Assembly (NCBI GenBank): GCA_964235675.1
Contig: CAXSEA010000092.1
Location: 1 to 12,830 of the forward strand
Length of the DNA stretch: 12,830 nt
Direction of reading: 5' to 3'
DNA from: CAXSEA01 sp964235675
GTDB taxonomy: Bacteria; Armatimonadota; Armatimonadia; Armatimonadales; Capsulimonadaceae
The notes beneath the pieces are model-generated. The model did no database searches. It was not told the DNA's origin and worked only from the letters and a program-made list of their open reading frames with translations. Made by a program: the position numbers and the translations under genes. Positions 5,970-12,830 of the stretch are shown one piece after another. The stretch's first letter is position 1. Every line of letters begins with the position of its first letter.

Positions 5970-8458
5970 TAAAACGGATCGTTCGAGCTAGGCGCGACGC
6001 CTTGCTGTCGCCCCGCGAAGTACAGCTCGACATTCTCCGGCGCGAGCATCACCTCGCGCCGCTTAACGCCGTCCATCGGCCCGACAATTCCCTTGGCCTC
6101 CATCGTGTCCACGATCCGAGCCGCGCGGGTGTACCCGATCTTGAACTTGCGCTGCAGCGACGACGTGCTCGCTTCCTTCTGGTTGACCACCCAGCGGACG
6201 CAAATCTCGAACAGCTCGTCATTGGACCCTTCGGCGTTTCCGCCTTCGCCCGACGAGCCGTCGTCGTCATCGTCGCCGTACCCCGACGCGCTATCCGTCG
6301 GAGTCATCGTGTAGTTCGGCTCTTCCTGCGTTTTCAGGTACTCCACCAGCTTGTCGGTCTCGGCCTCGCCCACGAAGCAGCCCTGCACGCGCATCGGCTT
6401 CGACGCGTCTATCGGCAGGAACATCATGTCCCCGCGCCCGATCAATCGGTCAGCTCCCGTGGAATCCAAAATCGTCCGGCTGTCAATCGCCGTCGCCACC
6501 GCAAACGCGATCCGCGACGCGATATTCGCCTTAATCGTCCCCGTAATCACGTCCACGCTCGGACGCTGCGTCGCCAAGATTAGGTGAATCCCCGTCGCCC
6601 GCGCGAGTTGCGCCAGACGGCAGATCAGAAGCTCCACTTCCGCTCCCTGAGTCATCATCAAGTCCGCCAGCTCGTCGATTATCACCACGATAAACGACAG
6701 CTTCATGTGAGGCTCGACTTTGTTGTTGTAGCCCTCCAAGTTGCGGGTGCCCAGACGCGCGAACAGTTCGTACCGGCGGTCCATCTCCTTGATGACGCTG
6801 CGCAAAATCCCCGCCGCCATCTTCGTGTCTTTAATCACCGGCGACAGCAGATGCGGGATACCGTCGTACAGCGACAATTCCACCCGCTTCGGGTCGATCA
6901 TCACGAACTGCACCTCGCGCGGCGTGGCGCGGTACACCATGCTCGTGATAATGGCGTTCAAGCAGACCGACTTTCCCGAATTAGTGCTTCCACCCACCAG
7001 CAGATGCGGCATCCGCGCCAAATCGGCGTACTTGAAATTCCCCGCGACATCCTTGCCAAGCGCGAACGTCAGCTTCGACGGCGCATCCATAAACTCCGGC
7101 GTCTCCAAGCACTCCCGGATCGAAACCAGCTGCGGCTTGTCATTCGGCACCTCGATGCCAATCGCCGACTTGCCTGGAATCGGCGCCTCGACGCGCACGT
7201 CGATCGCCGCCAGCGACATCGCCAGATTGTCCGCCAGAGCCACAATCTTCTTCACCAGGATGCCCGGCTCCAGCTGCACCTCGTACCGCGTAATCGTCGG
7301 CCCCATCGCCACCCGCTGCACGTTCGCGCCGATCTTAAAATCGTTCAAGCACTGCATCAGCACCTGCTGACGCTCGGCGACCATGCTTTCCAGCTGCGGA
7401 GGCGGAGGCGGCGACGGGTTCAGCAATTCCACGCTCGGCAGCTGGTAATCCGCGTTGATATGATCGCTACCCTCGCCCAGCCGATCATAGCTGCGCGCGG
7501 GCTCGCTCGGCGGACGGGGCTTTTCGATGGGCGCGGTTAAAAACAGCGCAGGCGGCTTGATAATCGTCGAAGTGGATACCGTAGGTAGCTCGTCGAACGG
7601 ATCCATCTGATCCGTCGCAGTCAGGTCATTCTCCAGCGAATCCGCCGCGACGACCTCTTCCAAAGCGGCTTTACGCGGCGCTTTCGCCAGACGCAGCTTG
7701 GGCACGGCGGGCATGGTCGTAGCCGACTCATCCTCGGCCTCCGCCACATCCGCGCTCTCTGAATTCGCGACATCCGCCTGACGCTCACGTCGCGAGATCT
7801 GCGACAGCTTCAGATGATTCGAACCGCTTGAAACCGCTCCCGCCGCCGCGCCCCATGCCTTCCGCGCCGCACCGGCAACGCCCGCCGTGATATCCAACAC
7901 GCGAACGTCAAGCGTCCAAATCAAGCAGCCGACAATAATCGTGAAATAAATCAGCGGCGAAGTCGCGCCCAACAGCGCCCGCAGCCCCGCCGATATCCCG
8001 CCCCCGACATAGCCGCCATAACTCATCAAGCTCGCATCGGTAAACTGGTCGGCCACCCGAGTATGGCCGTAATGCCACCAGGACAAGACCGACAGCACGA
8101 TAATCGCCGTGCCGAGCGCAATCTCCCAGCGGGCGATCAAATGCCGCCCGGCGATCATCACCACCCCCGCGTAGATCACTCCCGCCGGAACTAAATACGC
8201 CCCAATCCCAAACCCCATCCGCATCGCCGAAACAATCGCATGCCCACCCGAGCCGGACCGGTCGCCGACAAACAATAACGCCCACAGCAGCACGCCGCCG
8301 GCAATGCAACCGAGACCCGTCAGGTCATGCGCCAGACGCTGATTACGCCGCTTCAAAGGCGCGGGCGCGTTGCGAGGCGACCGAGGCGTCTTCGCCGCCC
8401 GACGCGGCTGATACTCGGCGGCCTCGGAATCGGGGTCAATAGCAGACTTCAATGCCAA
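5969..8458 (-). CDS. ftsK: DNA translocase FtsK/SpoIIIE family
   Basis: A septum-located, membrane-anchored hexameric ATPase that pumps chromosome ends through the closing septum and helps XerCD resolve dimers. It has 829 residues. A basic N-terminus precedes about four membrane segments (roughly 46-65, 83-103, 111-128, 155-182). An acidic and Pro-rich linker follows (about 220-355). The motor has Walker A GGSTNSGKSV (489-498) and Walker B VVIIDELADL (591-600), plus LATQRPSVDVITG (628-640) and RIAFAV (649-654). A DDDD-rich spacer leads to a winged-helix gamma domain (about 748-805), which in this family reads polar DNA motifs. The start is TTG at 8456-8458, with GGAG (8468-8471) nine bases upstream. 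It stands alone, divergent from the EamA gene. Intact and confidently assigned. Confidence 0.96.
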   Translation of the reverse strand: MALKSAIDPDSEAAEYQPRRAAKTPRSPRNAPAPLKRRNQRLAHDLTGLGCIAGGVLLWALLFVGDRSGSGGHAIVSAMRMGFGIGAYLVPAGVIYAGVVMIAGRHLIARWEIALGTAIIVLSVLSWWHYGHTRVADQFTDASLMSYGGYVGGGISAGLRALLGATSPLIYFTIIVGCLIWTLDVRVLDITAGVAGAARKAWGAAAGAVSSGSNHLKLSQISRRERQADVANSESADVAEAEDESATTMPAVPKLRLAKAPRKAALEEVVAADSLENDLTATDQMDPFDELPTVSTSTIIKPPALFLTAPIEKPRPPSEPARSYDRLGEGSDHINADYQLPSVELLNPSPPPPPQLESMVAERQQVLMQCLNDFKIGANVQRVAMGPTITRYEVQLEPGILVKKIVALADNLAMSLAAIDVRVEAPIPGKSAIGIEVPNDKPQLVSIRECLETPEFMDAPSKLTFALGKDVAGNFKYADLARMPHLLVGGSTNSGKSVCLNAIITSMVYRATPREVQFVMIDPKRVELSLYDGIPHLLSPVIKDTKMAAGILRSVIKEMDRRYELFARLGTRNLEGYNNKVEPHMKLSFIVVIIDELADLMMTQGAEVELLICRLAQLARATGIHLILATQRPSVDVITGTIKANIASRIAFAVATAIDSRTILDSTGADRLIGRGDMMFLPIDASKPMRVQGCFVGEAETDKLVEYLKTQEEPNYTMTPTDSASGYGDDDDDGSSGEGGNAEGSNDELFEICVRWVVNQKEASTSSLQRKFKIGYTRAARIVDTMEAKGIVGPMDGVKRREVMLAPENVELYFAGRQQGVAPSSNDPF

Positions 8459-8477
8459 AATAATTTACTCCGAACAC

Positions 8478-8507
8478 AGTATAACGCGCAGCGAACATTC
8501 ACGCCAA
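8478..8507 (-). promoter_or_regulatory. Possible ftsK promoter with a very short leader
   Basis: On the minus strand TTGGCG (8502-8507; 4 of 6) is followed after 18 bases by TATACT (8478-8483; 5 of 6). Transcription would start near 8471, leaving only about a dozen bases, including the GGAG ribosome-binding site, before the TTG start. Plausible, but the leader is unusually short, so a more distal promoter may also exist. Confidence 0.45.
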
Positions 8508-8603
8508 AAATCAAGACCATCTTTAACGTCGCAACATGATCGCGCCCAGTCAAGAGCTAAGTAAGTCGTTCAGCTATTACTATCCACAACGCGCCGCCAG
8601 TTT

Positions 8604-8635
8604 CCTTCCCTTTCAGGGAAGGTGCCCGAGAGGGC
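8604..8635. repeat. Two adjacent hairpins in the ftsK-EamA divergent spacer
   Basis: CCTTCCCT/AGGGAAGG (8604-8611, 8615-8622; eight pairs, three-base loop) is followed directly by GCCC/GGGC (8624-8627, 8632-8635; loop GAGA). It resembles dispersed intergenic hairpin elements in composition and style. It lies about 80 bases before the EamA gene start. The rest of the 256-base spacer shows only the ftsK promoter. Confidence 0.5.
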
Positions 8636-8714
8636 GGATAGGTGGATCGGTAACCAAAAGGCCGAATAAAGCAGCCCTCTACCAAAGCCATCCCAAACGC
8701 GCAATAATGCTGCC

Positions 8715-9725
8715 ATGCGTCATCTTTCCACATCCAGCGGACGCGGCTGGCCCTTAATCGCGCTCGGAGCAATGCTCTGGGCCACCGATTTCATCCTGCG
8801 TCCCGCTCTGCTCAACCATCCTGGCTTCACGTCCGTGCGGATCGTCTTCTACGAGCATCTGGCCCTGTCACTTATCTTTCTTCCGCTGCTCGTCACCGGC
8901 TATTCAGAATGGCGCGGCCTATCCCCGCGCGAGTGGCTGTCGCTCACCTACATCGCCTGGGCAGGGTCGGCCATCGCCACCGTGCTCATCTCGATGGCAT
9001 ATCAGCTCGGCAACCCCGCCAACGGAGCCCTCACCGCGACCCTGCTTCAAAAAACTCAGCCTCTGTTCGCCGTTTTGCTCGCCGGGCCCATTCTGCGCGA
9101 GCGACGCCGCCCGATCTTCTGGACGCTCTTCGCCGCCGCGATTCTCGCCACCTACTTACTCTCATTCGGCTTTATGAGCCCGCTTCTCGCGCTCCGCAGT
9201 CCCCACGCCGCCAGCGTCGACTGCGCCCTGGGCGCGTCGTTCCTATGGGGCAGCTGCACCGTCGTCGGACGCCAGGCGCTGTCCACCCTGCGTCCCTCTT
9301 TAGTCGCCGCCTGGCGCTTCACCCTCGCCCTGCCGCTGCTCGTCGCACTCAACGCCGCCCCGCTGCTCTTTGCCAAGCAGCACGCCACCGCGCCGGTATT
9401 CGACGCATCCGCCGTGATTCTACTGGCCGGCATCATTCTCCTGCCCGACGTAATCGCGATGGTTCTTTACTATACTGGCCTCCGTAGCACACCCGCATCG
9501 CAGGCCACCATCGCCGAACTGGCCTACCCTCTCGGGGCGATGCTTCTGGGCGCGCTGTTTCTCCACCAGCGACTCGGCGTCGGCCAATATATTGGAATTG
9601 CTGCCTTGATCGTCATTTTGCCCATCGTTCAATGGTCGCGCTCTGTCCGCGATTCAAGAGCAGCCGATCCCGATGGCGACCACCCCCGCCTGAGCGATTC
9701 CTCCGGCTTGCAGCCGATAGTCTAA
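8715..9725 (+). CDS. EamA/DMT-superfamily membrane transporter
   Basis: A 336-residue inner-membrane protein with about ten transmembrane helices in two EamA repeats (roughly 12-150 and 170-308). Repeat 1 starts WPLIALGAMLWATDFILRP and contains the typical LTATLLQKTQPLFAVLLA with an RER turn (128-130). Repeat 2 contains SQATIAELAYPLGAMLLGA and LGVGQYIGIAALIV, the usual end of the domain. A short hydrophilic tail follows. Members export or import small metabolites (amino acids, nucleosides, sugars), and the substrate cannot be told from sequence. The ATG at 8715 has no recognisable ribosome-binding site and may be poorly placed, but the first membrane helix begins soon after. It ends 10 bases from the opposing pterin-binding gene, with no terminator between them. 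Confidence 0.88.
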   Translation: MRHLSTSSGRGWPLIALGAMLWATDFILRPALLNHPGFTSVRIVFYEHLALSLIFLPLLVTGYSEWRGLSPREWLSLTYIAWAGSAIATVLISMAYQLGNPANGALTATLLQKTQPLFAVLLAGPILRERRRPIFWTLFAAAILATYLLSFGFMSPLLALRSPHAASVDCALGASFLWGSCTVVGRQALSTLRPSLVAAWRFTLALPLLVALNAAPLLFAKQHATAPVFDASAVILLAGIILLPDVIAMVLYYTGLRSTPASQATIAELAYPLGAMLLGALFLHQRLGVGQYIGIAALIVILPIVQWSRSVRDSRAADPDGDHPRLSDSSGLQPIV

Positions 9726-9735
9726 TATCCTCGCT

Positions 9736-10521
9736 TTATCCCAAAATAACTCGGCACAGCCGAGCGTTCAGAGCGTTCGCCAAGAAGACATTAGCGCCCG
9801 CCTGCCTCGCCTGGACGGCAAACGCGCATTCTAACGCAGACCGTGTTTGAGAGCCGTAGGAATAATTACTGCTAGCGCACAGCACGCCTGAACGCGGATA
9901 CCTCTCCCGGATTAAGCGAACAGTCGCCAGCGTCGTCTCGAACGCCGGCAATCCCGCGGCTTCGGGCATCGTCAGCGCATCAAAGATAATGCGCTCCGGT
10001 CCGATATTCAACTCAGCCAGCCGACGCACAGCCCCTATGGCGATTTCCACACGCTGCTCGGCGGCGACATTTCCGCCTCCCGCGTCCAAGCACAGCACTA
10101 TTACAGCTTCCACGCTGCCCTCGAATCTCTGAATCGCCGTCAGCATGTCGCCGTTGTCCCAATTCAGCCCGGAAAAGCAGTTCAAAATACAGCCCGCGCC
10201 TAGCCGTGGCACGACCGCCTCGATCACGGCGGGATCAAGTGTATCGAGCGACCACAGCGCCGCTCGAAAGCGCGACGGCCCATCCAGCGCAAGCAGCCGG
10301 CTCATCTGCCTAATCTCGTCGACGTGCCCCGCGGCGCATACATCCAACGCCGCCGCGCCATGAGCGATCTGGCGCGCCTTTATCGTCTCTAATGCAGACC
10401 AGCTGGCACCGCACTCAATTCGCGCCGACTTGTTCGCCAAGTTCAAGCGGTCGCCGATCACAAGCGGCGCGTCAAACTTCACAGCCAACGCCTCAAGCCT
10501 GCTCGCCATCTGGCGCGACAT
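9736..10521 (-). CDS. Pterin-binding (TIM-barrel) protein, methyltetrahydrofolate methyltransferase-like
   Basis: A 261-residue single-domain protein of the dihydropteroate synthase/MeTr superfamily. It follows the fold of methyltetrahydrofolate:corrinoid methyltransferases: VIGDRLN (21-27), ALDVCAAG (58-65), ILNCFSG (112-118), VLCLDAGGG (142-150), IIFDALT (178-184) and SSNYSYGSQTR (217-227). Asp60, Asn114, Asp181 and Asn219 sit where the family has its pterin-contacting residues. There is no cobalamin-binding domain, so a separate corrinoid protein would be needed; none is in the window. It diverges from classic enzymes, for example GDRLNLA instead of GERINPT, so activity is uncertain; dihydropteroate synthase is less likely. 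The ATG at 10519-10521 lies inside ligA, a 29-base overlap without a clear ribosome-binding site, suggesting coupled translation. A second ATG at 10507-10509 is possible. Confidence 0.75.
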   Translation of the reverse strand: MSRQMASRLEALAVKFDAPLVIGDRLNLANKSARIECGASWSALETIKARQIAHGAAALDVCAAGHVDEIRQMSRLLALDGPSRFRAALWSLDTLDPAVIEAVVPRLGAGCILNCFSGLNWDNGDMLTAIQRFEGSVEAVIVLCLDAGGGNVAAEQRVEIAIGAVRRLAELNIGPERIIFDALTMPEAAGLPAFETTLATVRLIRERYPRSGVLCASSNYSYGSQTRSALECAFAVQARQAGANVFLANALNARLCRVILG

Positions 10522-12556
10522 TCTCGACCATCGCCAAAAACTCCGTTTCCGTCAGCACCGCCACGCCCAGCTGCCGCGCTTTTTCCAGCTTGCTGCCCGC
10601 GCTCTCCCCCGCCACGACATAGCTCGTCTGCTTGGACACCGACGACGACGCCCGCCCGCCGCGCTGCTTCACCATCGTCTCCGCAGCCTCGCGCGGCAGC
10701 TCCAGAGCGCCGGTAAACACGAACGACTTCCCCGCAAACTGATCCGACACCCGCGCCGCCTCGCTCGCGCGCGGCCTCACGCCCGCTTCCGCAAACTTGG
10801 CCAGCAGCGTGTCGGTCTCCTTCTCGCCGAAATACTCCACCACGCTTTCCGCCGTGGTCAGCCCGATCTCGTGCACCGAGTTCAGTTGCTCCACCGTCGT
10901 GTATCGAAGCACGTCCACGCTGCCGAACGCCTGCGCCAGCACGTCACCAACATGCTCTCCCACATGGCGTATCCCCAGCCCAAAAATAAAGCGCCCTAGC
11001 GGCGGCTCCTTGCTCGCCTCAATCGCGGCAATCACGTTCGCCGCTGATTTCTTCCCCATCCGCTCCAGCTCGGAAAGCTGCTCGGCCCGCAGCGAATAAA
11101 TGTCCGCCGCGTCCGCAATCAAGCCGCTGCCCAGCAGCAGCAAAACCAGCTTGTCGCCCAGCCCCTCGACATCCATCGCCCCCCGAGAGACAAAATGCAG
11201 GATGCGCTGCGACTGCTGCGCCGGGCACCCGCGCGTATTCGGGCAGCGCGTCACCGCCTCGCCCTCGGGACGAACCACCGGCGTGCCGCACTCCGGGCAA
11301 TCCAGCGGCATGATAAATTTCGGCGCGTCCTCGCGGCGCTCGGCTAGCAACACCGAAACGATCTCCGGAATTACGTCGCCGGCCTTCTGAATCACCACCG
11401 TGTCCCCAACCCGGACATCCTTGCGGTCGATCTCATCCTGGTTGTGCAATGTAGCCCGCTGCACCACCGACGCCGGTGGCAGCGTCACCGGCTCCACCAG
11501 CGCGACCGGCGTAAGCGCCCCCGTCCGGCCCACCTGCACCACGATATCGATAATCTTCGTCCGCGACTGCTGCGCCGGAAACTTGTACGCAATCGCCCAC
11601 CGAGGCGTGCGCTCCAGCGCTCCCAAATCGCTTTGCAGCGCAAAATCGCAGACCTTTACCACCACGCCGTCGATATCGTACGGAAGCGACTGCTTGCGCC
11701 CGGTCCACTCCTCGATAAACGCGAGCACCCCATCGATCCCGTCGCAGCGACGAAACTCAGGATTCACCGGCAATCCCCATGCCTGCAACGTTTTCAGTAG
11801 ATCAATCTGATCCACGGCATACGCCTGCGACGAAAACCCGACACTGTAAAAAAACGCCGCCAAATTCCGCGACGCCGTCACCCTCGGGTCCAACTGCCGC
11901 ACGCTTCCCGCCGCCGCGTTGCGCGGGTTGGCGAACGTCGCCTTGCCTTCCGCCTCCCGACGCTCGTTCACGCGCTCGAACTCGGCATGGCGCATATACA
12001 CCTCGCCGCGCACCTCCACTGTTTCCGGCGCGCCACGCTCCGACACCAACCGCAACGGAATACTGCGCACCGTCCGGATATTCCCCGTGATATCCTCGCC
12101 CGACGCCCCGTCGCCTCGCGTCGCCGCCACTTTAAGAACACGCGACTCATATGTCAGAGAAAGCGCCAGCCCGTCGATCTTCAACTCGCAAACATAAGCG
12201 ATCGAAGCGTCTTCCTCACCTAAGCCCAGCTGCCGTCTGACCCGCGCGTCAAAGCTCCGCAAATCGTTCTCGCTAAACGCGTTAGCGAGCGAGAGCATCG
12301 GCACCTTGTGCGTCACCGACGGGAAATCCGACGCCGGCGCGGCCCCGACTCTCTGCGTGGGCGAATCCGGCGTCACCACATCCGGATTCTCGCCTTCTAA
12401 AGCGATTAGCTCATGCAGCAGCCGGTCATACTCCGCATCGGAAATCGACGGCGCGTCCAGCGCGTGGTACTCGTAATTAGCTCGGTTCAGCGCGTCGCGC
12501 AGCTCTAGCACGCGCTCCTGCACCGCGATCTTCTGTTTTTCTAGCGACACTTCCAT
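10493..12556 (-). CDS. ligA: NAD-dependent DNA ligase
   Basis: Seals nicks in duplex DNA using NAD+, in replication and repair. It is 687 residues, standard length, with all domains present. The N-terminal Ia domain has YEYHALDAPSISDAEYD (28-44). The adenylation domain carries the nucleophile Lys126 in ELKIDG, with RGDG, RGEVYM (183-188), NPRNAAAGSVRQLDP and YDIDGVVVKV. The OB fold has GRTGALTPVA (343-352) and HNQDEI. A zinc finger uses Cys420, 423, 438 and 444. Helix-hairpin-helix repeats cover about 450-600, and a BRCT domain about 605-680. Start: ATG at 12554-12556, with only a weak upstream ribosome-binding site. Its 3' end overlaps the pterin-binding gene. No promoter could be assigned with confidence upstream. 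Confidence 0.97.
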   Translation of the reverse strand: MEVSLEKQKIAVQERVLELRDALNRANYEYHALDAPSISDAEYDRLLHELIALEGENPDVVTPDSPTQRVGAAPASDFPSVTHKVPMLSLANAFSENDLRSFDARVRRQLGLGEEDASIAYVCELKIDGLALSLTYESRVLKVAATRGDGASGEDITGNIRTVRSIPLRLVSERGAPETVEVRGEVYMRHAEFERVNERREAEGKATFANPRNAAAGSVRQLDPRVTASRNLAAFFYSVGFSSQAYAVDQIDLLKTLQAWGLPVNPEFRRCDGIDGVLAFIEEWTGRKQSLPYDIDGVVVKVCDFALQSDLGALERTPRWAIAYKFPAQQSRTKIIDIVVQVGRTGALTPVALVEPVTLPPASVVQRATLHNQDEIDRKDVRVGDTVVIQKAGDVIPEIVSVLLAERREDAPKFIMPLDCPECGTPVVRPEGEAVTRCPNTRGCPAQQSQRILHFVSRGAMDVEGLGDKLVLLLLGSGLIADAADIYSLRAEQLSELERMGKKSAANVIAAIEASKEPPLGRFIFGLGIRHVGEHVGDVLAQAFGSVDVLRYTTVEQLNSVHEIGLTTAESVVEYFGEKETDTLLAKFAEAGVRPRASEAARVSDQFAGKSFVFTGALELPREAAETMVKQRGGRASSSVSKQTSYVVAGESAGSKLEKARQLGVAVLTETEFLAMVENVAPDGEQA

Positions 12557-12830
12557 AGCAAAATTACCACGGGAAAATCGGCGAATACGCCATCACTCTT
12601 CGCCTGGCGCGGAAACGATGCCGCAGACACATCAGTGCAGCCAACAAGTGGAAACGGGATGTCAAATAGACACACATGGCTGCAATTAGCAGCAATCTCC
12701 AAACTCCCATCCGCTCCGCACCCGTTCAAGCGGTGGGGGAGACGTTCGGCGGAGCGAGGAGTGCTGTTTGAGCGAAGCGAGTTCACCCCGCAACGGAGCC
12801 GAACGCCTCTCCAGCCCGCAGCGGCGACAC
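12557..12830. other. Non-coding region upstream of ligA with an inverted repeat
   Basis: 274 bases without a credible gene. The far end holds GTTCGGC (12744-12750) and its complement GCCGAAC (12798-12804), enclosing about 47 bases; the flanks GGGAGAC and GCCTCTCC extend the similarity with a gap. Inside, GAGCGAGGAG and GAGCGAAGCGAG repeat a GAGCGA unit. A TTGACA (12660-12665, minus strand) has no convincing -10 partner for ligA. The repeat looks like a dispersed intergenic element, but the window edge prevents judging its full extent. Confidence 0.4.

Noticed and set aside
6584..7540. 318-codon plus-strand open frame within ftsK
   Set aside because: It is antisense to the FtsK motor domain, extremely rich in Arg, His and Gln, and has no domain or start signal.
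9736..10521. Methionine synthase MetH or folP
   Set aside because: Only a pterin-binding domain is present, with no homocysteine, cobalamin or activation domain, and the motifs fit MeTr-type proteins better than dihydropteroate synthase.

Overview
This 12.8 kb, GC-rich window looks like ordinary chromosome from a member of the Armatimonadota, probably close to Capsulimonas. The main clue is the prepilin-like gene: its N-terminus carries FTLIELLVV, then FPVFAQAREKARQ and a SNLKQLG stretch, a style I associate with the large DUF1559 families of Armatimonadota. Planctomycete-like relatives cannot be excluded. There is no sign of phage, transposon, CRISPR array, tRNA or rRNA.

Layout. From the left: gltX on the minus strand, then a divergent region and two plus-strand exported cell-envelope proteins, a VanW-domain protein and a small M14 zinc carboxypeptidase. 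The carboxypeptidase runs tail to tail, with overlapping stop codons, into a minus-strand operon of a DUF71/COG2102 PP-loop ATPase (downstream) and a prepilin-like DUF1559 protein (upstream). That operon starts with a good sigma70-type promoter and a long leader which I read as a cobalamin riboswitch. Next comes a run of tiled inverted repeats, then ftsK (minus). A divergent plus-strand EamA/DMT transporter converges on a minus-strand ligA plus pterin-binding-protein pair, whose reading frames overlap. The last 274 bases are upstream of ligA and hold an inverted repeat.

Most interesting point. Comparative genomics has predicted that bacterial DUF71 proteins act in B12 salvage, because bacteria do not make diphthamide. 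Here a DUF71 gene lies second in an operon behind a cobalamin riboswitch. The first gene is a surface prepilin-like protein with no known link to B12. The layout suggests a B12-responsive surface or uptake module pairing a pseudopilin-like protein with a corrinoid-modifying ligase. About 4 kb away, a stand-alone pterin-binding protein resembling methyltetrahydrofolate:corrinoid methyltransferases is overlapped with ligA, a second, weaker link to corrinoid chemistry.

Housekeeping content (gltX, ftsK, ligA) is intact with all expected motifs. Several intergenic inverted repeats look like dispersed elements. One 14-base sequence occurs at the 3' end of both gltX and ftsK.
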